64,000 nt of DNA from assembly GCF_029937755.1 (NCBI RefSeq), contig NZ_JAPYPG010000001.1, positions 620,001 to 684,000 of the forward strand, written 5' to 3'. The translations under genes and the position numbers were made by a program. The stretch is from Henriciella sp. GTDB taxonomy: Bacteria; Pseudomonadota; Alphaproteobacteria; Caulobacterales; Hyphomonadaceae. This document shows, piece by piece, positions 54,069 through 63,540 of the stretch; the stretch's first letter is position 1, and every line of letters starts with the position of its first letter. Below the pieces are notes generated by a model. It did no database searches, had not been told where the DNA came from, and saw nothing but the letters and a program-made list of their open reading frames with translations.

Positions 54069-54796
54069 TGGCCAGCGTTCCCGACACCGCCATGATCCTC
54101 GCTGCCGGGCTCGGCACCCGCATGCGGCCGCTCACGGACAAGACGGCCAAGCCGCTGATCGAGGTGGCGGGCAAGCGGTTGATGGACTGGCAGGTCACGC
54201 CGCTGATCGAGGCCGGCGTGAAACGCCTCGTGGTCAACACGCACTGGTGCGCCGATCAGGTCGAGGCGCATGCCAGGGCCTATGACGGCGTCGAGGTGCT
54301 CTTCTCCGATGAGCGCGACGCGGTGCTGGAAACCGGTGGCGCGCTGGCAAAGGCCGCACCGCTGCTCGGTGACGATCCGGTCTTCGTCGTCAATACCGAT
54401 GCCTTCTGGGCACCCAATGATGCCGAACCCCTGAAAGACCTCGCGGACGCCTACGACCCAGCGAAGATGGACGAGATCCTGCTGCTCGCCGACAAGCACC
54501 GCACGCTTGGTTTTGGCGGGGCGGGCGATTTCTTCCGCGCCGGGGACGGCACCATTGCCCATCGCGGCGAGGCCGACGAGGCGCCCTGGGCCTATGCGGG
54601 CCTGCGGATCGTCAAGCCGGCCCTGTACGCCGCGTATGACACCGAACCCTTCTCCGCCTTCCGTATCTGGAGCGACCTCCTGCCGAAGGGCCGGATGCAC
54701 GGCCTGCCGCTTGACCGTTTCTGGCTGCATGTCGGCGACCCGCAGGCGTTGAAGGATGCGAACATGTGGATGTGGTCGCACGGAGCGAACGCGTGA
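54068..54796 (+). CDS. murU: N-acetylmuramate alpha-1-phosphate uridylyltransferase MurU
   Basis: The 242-residue nucleotidyltransferase begins 'TAMILAAGLGTRMRPLTDKT', followed by AKPLIEVAGKRLMDW, and has 'VFVVNTDAFWAPN' for the metal-binding Asp. It converts MurNAc-1-phosphate and UTP to UDP-MurNAc, so the amgK-murU pair bypasses de novo synthesis, the target of fosfomycin. It overlaps the amgK stop by one base and its own stop overlaps addB. Confidence 0.93.
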   Translation: MASVPDTAMILAAGLGTRMRPLTDKTAKPLIEVAGKRLMDWQVTPLIEAGVKRLVVNTHWCADQVEAHARAYDGVEVLFSDERDAVLETGGALAKAAPLLGDDPVFVVNTDAFWAPNDAEPLKDLADAYDPAKMDEILLLADKHRTLGFGGAGDFFRAGDGTIAHRGEADEAPWAYAGLRIVKPALYAAYDTEPFSAFRIWSDLLPKGRMHGLPLDRFWLHVGDPQALKDANMWMWSHGANA

Positions 54797-57700
54797 CCAA
54801 GCTGTTCGCGGACGGCGCGCCGAAGGTCTGGACCATCCCGCCCGGCGCGAACTTCCTCAAGGCGCTTGCCGAGACGCTGGCCGCCGGCAAGGATCTGGCC
54901 GCAAACGCCGATGCACTTGCCGATGACCTGATCTACATCCCCAACCGCCGCTCGGCCCGCGCGCTGGCGCTTGCTCTGTTCGAAGCGGCTGGCGGCACAC
55001 CCATCCTGATGCCGGACATCCGCCCGCTCGGTGATCTCGAGACCGATGAACCGCCTCCGGGGGCGGAATCCGCGCTCGCCGACCTGCCTCCGGCGGTGTC
55101 ACCGGCTGCCCGGCTCGGCCGTCTCTCGGTTCTCGTGAAGGCCTTCTACGATGCGCAGGGCCGCTCCATCCCGCCCGCCTCCGCGCTGGCCGCGGCAAAG
55201 GAACTCGCCCGCCTGCTCGACCAGGCTGCGCTATCCGGCGAGGTCGACTGGTCGAAACTGGAATCGCTGGTCAAGGACCGCCAGCTCGCCGCGCACTGGC
55301 AGCAATCCCTCGACTTCCTCGAGATCATCACCACCCAGTGGCCCGAAGACCTTGAGCGCAACGTCCAGATGGACCCGTATGCCCGCCGGCTCGCGGCCGC
55401 CGAAGCTACCGCGGAGACCTGGCTCGCCACGCCGCCCAAGGGCGACATCATCATCGCAGGCTCTACCGGTGCCGACCCCTCCGGCCGCGTCCTGATGAAA
55501 GCGGCCATGCAGCTTCCCCGCAGCCTGATCGTCCTGCCGGGTCTCGACCGCGATGTGGAGCCGCGCGCCTGGAACCGGATCGAGCAGAGCGCCAACCATC
55601 CGCAGTTCACCATCGCCCGGACACTGCGCACCCTCGGCCTCGCGCCGCACGAGGTCGCCACCTGGCCAGACATCAAGAGCGATACGATGGCAGACGCCCG
55701 CCGCGCGCTTGTCCACGAAGCCCTTGCCCCCGCGGCCGATACCTCTGGCTGGCTCGAGCGCCTCGACACCCTGTCCGGCACCCGCGACCGCGCCGATTTC
55801 GCCCGCGACGGCTTCTCGGGCATGACCATGATCGAGGCGAATGACGAGAGCGACGAGGCGTGGTGTGCCGCGCTGCTGTTGCGCGAAACGCTGGAGACCG
55901 AGAAGAAGACTGCCGCCCTCGTCACGCCCGATGCCGGACTGGCGCGGCGCGTCTCCGCGCTCCTGAAACAATGGCATGTCGACGTCGCCCCATCCGGCGG
56001 CGTGCCTCTGCTGCAGACAGCCGCCGGGAGCCTTGCTGCCTTGGTCATGGATTGGGTCGCCGATCCGACCCATCCCGTCGCGATGCTGGCCGTGCTGAAA
56101 CATGCCCAGGTCGACTTCGAGCACGACCTTGCGAGTTTCGAACGTTTCTTCCTGCGCGGGGCGCGCCGCTGGACCGACTGGGACACGCTGGACGCCCATA
56201 TCGAAAGTATGGCGGGCGATGAAGAGAATGCCCGGCGGTCAGGGCTCAAATTCCGGCACGCCGATGCGGCGCTGCGACTGACGAGCGATCTACGGTCGCG
56301 CTTTGAGGCTGCCGGCCTTGCCGATACCGAGGCGCCGCTGGCCGGGCTCGCTTTCCTCGAAGCCGTCAGCGAGCTGATGGGCAGCCTCGGCGCAACACCG
56401 CTTCCATGGGCCGGGCCGGACGGTGCAAAACTGTCTTCCGCCATGCGCGACTTCGCGGATGTCACGCTCAGCATGGAAGCCGCCGCACCGGAGATCTGGA
56501 CGGAGCTCTTCAAGGCCTACTGCGCCACCGAACTGGTCCGGGAGGAGGGCGCCGACCATCCGCGCCTCAATATCTGGGGGCCGCTGGAAGCGCGTCTCCA
56601 GACCGCCGACCACCTCATCCTCGCCGGCCTCAATGAAGGCGTCTGGCCGGCCCAGCCGCCCGCCGATGCCTTCCTGCCGCGCGCCTTCCGCGCCGAGATC
56701 GGCCTGAATGATCCGGACGAACGTATCGGCCTGTCGGCGCATGATTTCGCGCAGCTGGCGTCGGCGCCCAATGTCACACTTCTTTCAGCCAAGCGCCGCG
56801 ACGACGCTCCGGCGATCAGTTCGCGCTGGCTGTGGCGGCTGAACACGCTGGCACGCGGCGCACTCGGTGAGGCGGGCGCGGCCAAAGCCCTCGGCCCGGC
56901 GCCAGACCGCGACCCCCGCATCTGGCTTAATGCGCTCCGGCATCCAAGGCCACTGGAAAACTTCACCGCCGAACCGCGCCCCACACCGCCGGTCGAATTT
57001 CGCCCGAAACGCCTTTCGGTGACCCGCATCGAGACGCTGCAGCGCGACCCGTATGGCATCTATGCCCAGTACATCCTTGGACTGACGAAGCTGGACACGC
57101 TCGACATGGCCGTCGATGCCCGGCCGCGCGGCACGGCCATCCATGCCGCACTGGAAAAGTTCGAGGAGGACGGTGTCGAGAAATCCGCCGACAGCCTTGT
57201 CACCATGCTGGAAGCCGAATTGCGTGCCGCTGGCGAAGCCGAGGAAATCATCCTTGGCGCTGTCGCCTCACGGCGCAAGACCGCTGAGGAATATATCGCC
57301 TGGCGAAAGGAGCGCCTCCATCTTCTCGCGGGGCGTCCCCATACGGAGATCAAGGGCGCACATGACTTCCCGCTGGGCGGCGAGACCTTCAAGCTGACCG
57401 CGACCGCTGACCGCGTGGAAAAGCATCAGGACGGCACGCTCGCCATTCTGGACTTCAAGTCCGGTGCCCCGCCCGGCGAAGGCGAGGTGCGCACCGGTCT
57501 CAACCCGCAAATGCCGCTGCAGGCCATCATCGCCGCCGAAGGCGGGTTTGCCGAGAAGGGGGTGAAAGCCGCATCTGTCAGTGCACTGACCTATGTCCGG
57601 TTCGGGACACAGTTCGCGGTCCGCAATATTGGTGATCATGTCCGCAAGGACATGCCGGAAAAGCCGATTGAAGAGATTATCGCGGAAACGCGCGAGGGCT

Positions 57701-57840
57701 TCCTCAAGCTGATCGGAAAATTCGCCGACCCGGACCATCCCTATGTCAGCATGCCGCGTCCGAAATGGGCGAAGTACGGCTCCGACTATGCCCGCCTTGC
57801 CCGGCGCGATGAATGGGCCTCGGAGGATGGCGATGACTGA
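54793..57840 (+). CDS. addB: Double-strand break repair protein AddB
   Basis: The 1015-residue protein starts at GTG 54793 inside the murU stop (GTGA overlap). It has the alphaproteobacterial AddB opening 'KVWTIPPGANFLKALAETL', and a C-terminal RecB-type nuclease with 'LAILDFKSGAPPGEGE' (Asp and Lys of the catalytic set). An inactivated helicase-like region lies between. The four iron-sulfur cysteines of Bacillus AddB are not evident, as usual in this class. With AddA it resects double-strand breaks for recombination. Confidence 0.93.
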   Translation: MTKLFADGAPKVWTIPPGANFLKALAETLAAGKDLAANADALADDLIYIPNRRSARALALALFEAAGGTPILMPDIRPLGDLETDEPPPGAESALADLPPAVSPAARLGRLSVLVKAFYDAQGRSIPPASALAAAKELARLLDQAALSGEVDWSKLESLVKDRQLAAHWQQSLDFLEIITTQWPEDLERNVQMDPYARRLAAAEATAETWLATPPKGDIIIAGSTGADPSGRVLMKAAMQLPRSLIVLPGLDRDVEPRAWNRIEQSANHPQFTIARTLRTLGLAPHEVATWPDIKSDTMADARRALVHEALAPAADTSGWLERLDTLSGTRDRADFARDGFSGMTMIEANDESDEAWCAALLLRETLETEKKTAALVTPDAGLARRVSALLKQWHVDVAPSGGVPLLQTAAGSLAALVMDWVADPTHPVAMLAVLKHAQVDFEHDLASFERFFLRGARRWTDWDTLDAHIESMAGDEENARRSGLKFRHADAALRLTSDLRSRFEAAGLADTEAPLAGLAFLEAVSELMGSLGATPLPWAGPDGAKLSSAMRDFADVTLSMEAAAPEIWTELFKAYCATELVREEGADHPRLNIWGPLEARLQTADHLILAGLNEGVWPAQPPADAFLPRAFRAEIGLNDPDERIGLSAHDFAQLASAPNVTLLSAKRRDDAPAISSRWLWRLNTLARGALGEAGAAKALGPAPDRDPRIWLNALRHPRPLENFTAEPRPTPPVEFRPKRLSVTRIETLQRDPYGIYAQYILGLTKLDTLDMAVDARPRGTAIHAALEKFEEDGVEKSADSLVTMLEAELRAAGEAEEIILGAVASRRKTAEEYIAWRKERLHLLAGRPHTEIKGAHDFPLGGETFKLTATADRVEKHQDGTLAILDFKSGAPPGEGEVRTGLNPQMPLQAIIAAEGGFAEKGVKAASVSALTYVRFGTQFAVRNIGDHVRKDMPEKPIEEIIAETREGFLKLIGKFADPDHPYVSMPRPKWAKYGSDYARLARRDEWASEDGDD

Positions 57841-60800
57841 TCCGGACACAGCCTTCCAGCGCGCCATCGATGCGCAGGCGCTGGCGGCCCAGCCCGAACG
57901 CTCGGCCTGGGTGGAGGCCCATGCCGGCTCCGGCAAGACCAAGGTTCTGATCGACCGCGTCGCACGCCTGCTGCTGCGCCGCGAGGATGGCCGCGAAGGC
58001 GCCGCCCCCGACACCATCCTCTGCATCACCTACACCAAGGCCGCAGCCAATGAGATGTTGAGCCGCCTGTTCGACAGGCTCGGCAGCTGGTCGGTCATGG
58101 AAGATGCGCAGCTTGCTGGCGAACTCGCCAAGCTGGAACGCCGCCCGGAAGAGAGCTACAGCCACGATGACCTGCAGGCGGCGCGTGCCCTGTTCGCCCG
58201 CGCGCTGGAGACGCCGGGTGGCCTGCGGATCGAGACGATCCACGCTTTCTGTTCCCGCATCCTTCGCCGCTTCCCGCTTGAGGCCGACGTCTCACCGGGC
58301 TTTGCCGAGATGGAGGACCGCGAGGCTGACGATCTCTGGAGCGAGAGTCTGGCAGACCAGGTGCTGCACGCCGCCGAACACCGCCTCGACGCGCTGGCGC
58401 TTATTTCAGAAGCGGGCGGCGGATTTGGCGCGGCCGCGCCGCTCTCCAGCCTGCGCGGCGCCCGCAGTGCGCTGACAGGCCTGGAGGGAGACTCCCTGAA
58501 AGCCGTGATCAAGGACCGGCTTGAGGCGCCTGACGAGACCGTCGATGACATCATGGATCGCGCCGTCGGGGACGGCCTTGATCGCGAAATGCTCGCCGGG
58601 CTCGCGCGCGGTCTCGGTGATCTGACCAAGGCCGGGGCGAGCGACGCGAAGCTGCTGGAAAACCTGATTGTCATCCTGTCAAATGCGCCTGTGGCCGACC
58701 GCTGGGCGGCCTGGCAGTCCATCTTTCTGACAGGGGCCGGGGCCTTCCGGGCCAGCAATCCGTATACGGCCGGAGCGGCCAAGGAGGTGCCAGGGCTTGC
58801 TGACGCTTTCCAGATGAAGGATGGCGAAGGCAGCGAAGTCTCTCGCTTTCGCGGGCTGCTGACGCAGATGATTGCGCGCCGGGCCTATGAGCGCACGGCT
58901 GCGCTGGTCGATGTCGGCCTGCCGGTGCTGTCAGCCTTCCGGTCCGGCAAGGCACAGCGCGCCGCGCTCGATTTCGACGACCTGATCCAGCGTACGCGTG
59001 CCCTGCTCAATTCCGGCGGCCTGGCCGAATGGGTGCTCTACAAGCTTGATGGCGGGCTGACGCATATCCTGCTCGACGAAGCGCAGGATACAAGCCCCCC
59101 GCAATGGGACATCATCAACGCGCTCGTCGCCGAATTCCGCGCGGGCAAAGGCGCCGAACGGATCGCCGATCCGCGCACGCAGTTCACCGTCGGTGACAAG
59201 AAGCAGTCCATCTACTCTTTCCAGGGTGCCGACCCGGACCAGTTCCTCGCCGAGAAGCGCCGCTTTGCCGAAGCCGAGGAAGCGCTGCAGGGACAGGCGA
59301 ACCTGCCGGATATGACCATGTCCTTCCGGTCGTCGCCGGAAGTGCTGGCCTTTGTCGATACGGTCTTCAACCGCGACAGTTTCGGTGGTGATCCGTTCTC
59401 GGAAAGCCCGCCGGACGAAGCCGACGAGCTGCGCCATGTCGCCCGCCGCGCCGAACAGCCGGGCCGGGTCGACTTGTGGCCCATCGAACCGCATACGGAG
59501 GGAGAGGAGTCCGACCCGTGGGACGCGCCGCTCGACCATGTCTCCGAAAGCTCGCCGAAGAACCGGCTGGCAAAAAACATCGCCGATGAGATCAAGCGCA
59601 TCATCGAGACCGGTGAGCCGGTCTGGGAGAAGGGCGAGCGGCGGCCTGCCCGGCCCGAGGATGTGCTGATCCTGGTGCGAAAGCGCGGCCCTCTGTTCGA
59701 GGCCCTGATCAAGGCGCTGAAGGCTGAACGGCTGCCCGTGGCGGGCGCGGACCGGCTGGTCCTGCTCGACCATATTGGCGTGCAGGACTGCCTTAACCTC
59801 ATCCGCTTCGTCCTGATGCCGGGCGATGACCTGACGCTGGCGGAAATCCTGCGCGGCCCGTTCTGCGGGCTGATTGACGACGACAAGGAACTCTTCGTGC
59901 TTGCGCATGACCGCAAGGAGGGAGAGCGGCTGTGGGACCGGCTCAAGGCGGCGACCGAGCCACGCTTTGCCGACGCGAAAGCGTTCTGCGAGGACCTTCT
60001 GGCAAACCGCCACCTGCCGGCCTTCGACCTCTTCACCCGCGCGCTCGTCACCCGCCACGGCGATGGCCTGTCGGGCTGGGACCGGCTGATCCAGCGCCTC
60101 GGTGAACCGGCACGCGATCCGGTGAACGCCCTGCTCGACCGCGCGCTTGGCCATGCCATGGGCGAGGCCGCCAGCCTGCAGACCTTCCTTGCCGAGATCG
60201 AAGGCGATGCAAGCGAGCTGAAGCGTGACCTCGCCGAAGCCGATGGCGAAATCCGGGTAATGACCGTACACGGCGCAAAGGGCCTCCAGGCCCCCATCGT
60301 CATCCTGCCGGATACGACCGGCGCGGAGAAAGCCGACACCTCCAGCCTCTTCCTCATCGATGGTGACATCCCCGTCTACAGCCCGAAAAAGGCCGACGAC
60401 CCGCCGATTGTCGCCCGGCTGCGGGAGGCGCGCGCGACGGCTCAGCAGCGCGAGAGCCGGCGGCTGCTCTATGTTGCGCTGACGCGCGCCGAGGACCGGC
60501 TGATCATCGCCGGCGCCTTTTCCGGCAACAGGAAGGGCAAGGGCTACAGCGACGGCAGCTGGTACGACCTCTGCCGCACCGCCATGCTTGAGCTGACCGG
60601 CACTGAGGAGTCAGACGACGTACTGACCTATGGCGAGGCCGCCCTTCCCGTGGCGAAAGACGCGCGGTCAACCGGTGGCCCGCTGGAAGCGCCGTCATGG
60701 GCAACCGCGCCGGTCACCCGCATCGACACCGCGCCCCGCGTCACGGCCCCCTCGCGCCTGCTCAACGATACCGCCCCTGTCACCAAGCCTTTCGGCAAGG

Positions 60801-61330
60801 CGCGCGCCGCAGCTCTGAAGCGCGGCCAGCTCATCCACGCCCTGCTGCAATACTTGCCGGAACTGCCCGAAACCGGCCGTGAGGCCGCCGCCCGCGCCTG
60901 GCTGGAGCGCCATACAGACCTCGCTCCGGAAGACCGCGCCGAAATCCTCAGCGTGACCATGGCGACTCTCGCCGAACCGGGCTTTGCCGAGGTGTTCGCC
61001 CCCGGCGGGCGGGCGGAAGCCTCCATTGTCGGCAAACTGCAGTCGGGCGGTGAGACCCTCATCATCAATGGCCGGGTCGACCGGCTCGTCATCACAGACA
61101 CACGCATCCTGCTGGTCGACTACAAGACAGACCGCCCCGCGCCGGAAAGCGCCGAGGCCGTCGAACCAGCTTACCTGTTGCAGATGGCGGCTTACCAGGC
61201 CGTGCTCGAAGCCGCCTTCCCGGGCCGCAGCGTGCGCCCTGCCCTGCTCTACACTGACGGCCCGGTCCTGTTCGAACTCACCGACAGCCTTTTACAAAGC
61301 TCACGCGACCGTTTAGCTGGCGGCCTTTGA
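57833..61330 (+). CDS. addA: Double-strand break repair helicase AddA
   Basis: The 1165-residue UvrD-like helicase-nuclease has Walker A 'WVEAHAGSGKTKVLIDRV', then TILCITYTKAAANEM, Walker B 'HILLDEAQDTSPPQW', QSIYSFQGADPDQF, 'VMTVHGAKGLQAPIVIL' and LYVALTRAEDRL. The C-terminal nuclease site is 'RILLVDYKTDRPAP'. It overlaps addB by 8 bases (ATGACTGA). The two subunits form the AddAB complex, which replaces RecBCD in this group. trxA follows 53 bases downstream. Confidence 0.95.
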   Translation: MTDPDTAFQRAIDAQALAAQPERSAWVEAHAGSGKTKVLIDRVARLLLRREDGREGAAPDTILCITYTKAAANEMLSRLFDRLGSWSVMEDAQLAGELAKLERRPEESYSHDDLQAARALFARALETPGGLRIETIHAFCSRILRRFPLEADVSPGFAEMEDREADDLWSESLADQVLHAAEHRLDALALISEAGGGFGAAAPLSSLRGARSALTGLEGDSLKAVIKDRLEAPDETVDDIMDRAVGDGLDREMLAGLARGLGDLTKAGASDAKLLENLIVILSNAPVADRWAAWQSIFLTGAGAFRASNPYTAGAAKEVPGLADAFQMKDGEGSEVSRFRGLLTQMIARRAYERTAALVDVGLPVLSAFRSGKAQRAALDFDDLIQRTRALLNSGGLAEWVLYKLDGGLTHILLDEAQDTSPPQWDIINALVAEFRAGKGAERIADPRTQFTVGDKKQSIYSFQGADPDQFLAEKRRFAEAEEALQGQANLPDMTMSFRSSPEVLAFVDTVFNRDSFGGDPFSESPPDEADELRHVARRAEQPGRVDLWPIEPHTEGEESDPWDAPLDHVSESSPKNRLAKNIADEIKRIIETGEPVWEKGERRPARPEDVLILVRKRGPLFEALIKALKAERLPVAGADRLVLLDHIGVQDCLNLIRFVLMPGDDLTLAEILRGPFCGLIDDDKELFVLAHDRKEGERLWDRLKAATEPRFADAKAFCEDLLANRHLPAFDLFTRALVTRHGDGLSGWDRLIQRLGEPARDPVNALLDRALGHAMGEAASLQTFLAEIEGDASELKRDLAEADGEIRVMTVHGAKGLQAPIVILPDTTGAEKADTSSLFLIDGDIPVYSPKKADDPPIVARLREARATAQQRESRRLLYVALTRAEDRLIIAGAFSGNRKGKGYSDGSWYDLCRTAMLELTGTEESDDVLTYGEAALPVAKDARSTGGPLEAPSWATAPVTRIDTAPRVTAPSRLLNDTAPVTKPFGKARAAALKRGQLIHALLQYLPELPETGREAAARAWLERHTDLAPEDRAEILSVTMATLAEPGFAEVFAPGGRAEASIVGKLQSGGETLIINGRVDRLVITDTRILLVDYKTDRPAPESAEAVEPAYLLQMAAYQAVLEAAFPGRSVRPALLYTDGPVLFELTDSLLQSSRDRLAGGL

Positions 61331-61383
61331 AGAATCCCCTCACTTCCTATCTATAGGGCACAACAGGACAAAAGGAGGCTCAC

Positions 61384-61701
61384 ATGGCCGCCGAACACAT
61401 TACCGATGATGATTTCGACACCGCCATCGCCGGCGACATGCCGGTTGTGGTGGACTTCTGGGCCGAATGGTGCGGGCCCTGCAAGCAGATGTCGCCGCAC
61501 CTCGAAGCCGTTGCGGAAGAGATGGCCGGCAAGGTGAAAGTCGCCAAGATCAATGTCGACGAGAACCCCGTCGCCGCCTCGAAATTCGGCGTGCGCGGCC
61601 TGCCGACACTGATGATCTTCAAGGACGGCAAGGTCGCCGCCACCCATCTCGGCGCAATGTCGAAGCAGCGCATCGCTGAATGGATCAAGGAAAGCGCGTA
61701 A
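61384..61701 (+). CDS. trxA: Thioredoxin
   Basis: The 105-residue thioredoxin has the active site '[17 protein letters not shown]' (Cys30, Cys33), the cis-proline in [11 protein letters not shown], and normal length. It reduces cytoplasmic disulfides and serves ribonucleotide reductase and cytoplasmic methionine sulfoxide reductases. ATG 61384 follows AAAGGAGG. addA-trxA is a usual alphaproteobacterial order. A strong terminator follows. Confidence 0.97.
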   Translation: MAAEHITDDDFDTAIAGDMPVVVDFWAEWCGPCKQMSPHLEAVAEEMAGKVKVAKINVDENPVAASKFGVRGLPTLMIFKDGKVAATHLGAMSKQRIAEWIKESA

Positions 61702-61725
61702 ACCGCGACTGACCAACCAGACCAG

Positions 61726-61758
61726 AAAGCCCGCCCGGCCCCGCCGCGGCGGGCTTTT
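61726..61758 (+). terminator. Rho-independent terminator after trxA
   Basis: AAAGCCCGCC (61726-61735) pairs with GGCGGGCTTT (61748-61757) and runs into TTTTCTTT. It ends the long operon that starts at 51411. Confidence 0.87.
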
Positions 61759-61837
61759 CTTTGCGTCACCCATGGACGCCCCCCGCCCCCGCGCCTACTC
61801 CTGCCCCCAGAGAAAAAACACACCGGAGGAGACCCCC

Positions 61838-62629
61838 ATGGAGCCGTACCAGCCCCTTTCCCGCTCGATCAAAGGCAAGACCGCGCTCATCACCGGCGCC
61901 GCCTCCGGCATGGGCCGGGCGACCGCTCACCTCTTCGCGCATGAGGGCGCCAATGTCGCCGTCACCGACCTCAAGCAGGAGGCGGTCGACAAGGTGGTCG
62001 ACGAGATCAAGGCCGCCGGGATCGACCATGTGAAGGGCTGGGCCATGGATGTCGGCGATCCGGACGCGATCAAGCGCGTCGTCAAGGAAGCAGCCGAGCA
62101 TTTCGGCGGGCTGGAAATCCTGGTCAACAATGCCGGCTTCGCCATCCCGGCCGACGTCGCCGAGGAAAGCTATGAGGACGCCTGGGCCCCGAGCATCAAC
62201 GTGATGCTGACCAGCCACCAGCGCGCCATCCGCGCCGCCCTGCCCTATATGCGTAAGGCGAAGTTCGGCCGCATCGTCAATGTCGCCTCGACCGAAGGTG
62301 TCGGCGCAACGCCCGGCAACTCCCCTTACGTCGCCGCCAAGCATGGCGTGATCGGCCTGACCCGCGGGCTCGCCTGCGACCTTGGCCGCGACGAGGACAT
62401 CGACATCACCGTCAACTGCATCTGCCCAGGCCCGATCCGCACCGGCATCACCGCCGGCATCCCGGAAGAGCACAAGACCATCTACGCCAAGCGCCGCGTC
62501 CCGCTGCGCCGTTACGGCATCCCTGAAGAGGTCGCCAACATGACGCTGTCAGTCGTGCTGCCGGCCGCGAGCTTCCTGAATGGCGTGCATATCCCCGTGG
62601 ATGGCGGGCTTACGATCAAGAACGCATAA
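61838..62629 (+). CDS. Short-chain dehydrogenase/reductase (SDR)
   Basis: The 263-residue SDR has 'ALITGAASGMGRATAHLFAHEG', NNAGFAIPADVA, the catalytic Ser in NVASTEGVGATPG, YVAAKHGV for YxxxK, and 'VNCICPGPIRTGITAGIPEEH'. It ends with 'GVHIPVDGGLTI', the common GG-C-terminus. It should oxidise or reduce an alcohol/ketone with NAD(P). ATG 61838 follows GGAGGAG. It is convergent with another SDR 5 bases away, so this may be a diverged inverted pair. Confidence 0.9.
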   Translation: MEPYQPLSRSIKGKTALITGAASGMGRATAHLFAHEGANVAVTDLKQEAVDKVVDEIKAAGIDHVKGWAMDVGDPDAIKRVVKEAAEHFGGLEILVNNAGFAIPADVAEESYEDAWAPSINVMLTSHQRAIRAALPYMRKAKFGRIVNVASTEGVGATPGNSPYVAAKHGVIGLTRGLACDLGRDEDIDITVNCICPGPIRTGITAGIPEEHKTIYAKRRVPLRRYGIPEEVANMTLSVVLPAASFLNGVHIPVDGGLTIKNA

Positions 62630-62634
62630 GTCGC

Positions 62635-63390
62635 CTAGTCGTGCAGCGGGAGCACCTGCCCCGTCACGGCACCGCCATCGACGGTGAATTCGCTGCCCGT
62701 GGAGAAGGTCGCTTCCGACACGATGAACCGCACCATCCGCGCGACCTCTTCCGGCTCGCCGAAGCGCGGCATTGGCTGGTTGGCGACCGTCTCATCGCTG
62801 AAGTCTTTCGTCATTGGCGTCGCCACCGGCCCGGGATGCACCGAGACGACCCGGATCCCCTCACCGGCGAGATCGAGCGCAGCCGCCTTGGTCAGTCCGC
62901 GCACGCCCCACTTGCTGGAGACATAGGCCGCCAGCGAGCCATACCCCTGCAGGCCCGCCGTCGACGAGGTGTTCACGATCACCCCGCCGCCGCTCTTGCG
63001 CATTGCGGGCGCGGCAACATGCAGGCCGAGAAACACGCTAAACAGATTGACGTCGATCACCTTACGAAACTCATCGGGCGCACAGTCCTCGACGCCGGCA
63101 ACGGCGAGGATCCCGGCATTGTTGAACACGGCATTGAGCCGTCCGAACCGCTTCACGGCCTCGTCCACGGCGGCGCGCCAGTCCGCCTCCCGCGTGACGT
63201 CGAGATGGCGGTAAACCACCCGATCGCCCAGCGACTCGGCAAGCGCCTCGCCCTCATCATCCAGCACATCGGCGATCATCACCTGGGCGCCGCCTTCGGC
63301 CAGCAATCGCGCCGTCGCCGCGCCAATCCCGCGCGCGCCACCGGTTACAAGGATACAGATATCTTTCGGGGGAATGGTCTCAATCGCCAT
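62635..63390 (-). CDS. Short-chain dehydrogenase/reductase (SDR)
   Basis: The 251-residue SDR has 'LVTGGARGIGAATARLLAEGG', FNNAGILAVAGVE, the catalytic Ser in IVNTSSTAGLQGYGSLA, YVSSKWGV for YxxxK, and VHPGPVATPMTKDF. It ends 'STGSEFTVDGGAVTGQ', typical of classical SDRs. The substrate is unknown. ATG 63390 is preceded by GAGGAGG. It converges on the SDR at 61838, and folC lies upstream on the same strand across 150 bases. Confidence 0.9.
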   Translation of the reverse strand: MAIETIPPKDICILVTGGARGIGAATARLLAEGGAQVMIADVLDDEGEALAESLGDRVVYRHLDVTREADWRAAVDEAVKRFGRLNAVFNNAGILAVAGVEDCAPDEFRKVIDVNLFSVFLGLHVAAPAMRKSGGGVIVNTSSTAGLQGYGSLAAYVSSKWGVRGLTKAAALDLAGEGIRVVSVHPGPVATPMTKDFSDETVANQPMPRFGEPEEVARMVRFIVSEATFSTGSEFTVDGGAVTGQVLPLHD

Positions 63391-63496
63391 GTCAGCGCGC
63401 CTCCTCACGTCGATGATTGCGAGGGGGTATTCTAGAGGATGGGCGGGCGGCGCCGTATGCGGGAAACTGCGTAGGTGGGGGGCAATTGGGTGTTTG

Positions 63497-63520
63497 CCGC
63501 AGATCGGGCCCGGTCTGCGG
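63497..63520 (-). terminator. Palindromic hairpin downstream of folC
   Basis: CCGCAGA (63497-63503) pairs with TCTGCGG (63514-63520), with CGGGCCCG in between as a second self-complementary segment. It lies 20 bases beyond the folC stop; no T-run follows on the minus strand. Confidence 0.4.
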
Positions 63521-63540
63521 GTGGCGGTGCAGGTTTTTGC

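Noticed and set aside
58931-60271. 446-codon minus-strand frame
   Set aside because: It lies antisense within addA, whose helicase motifs are complete.
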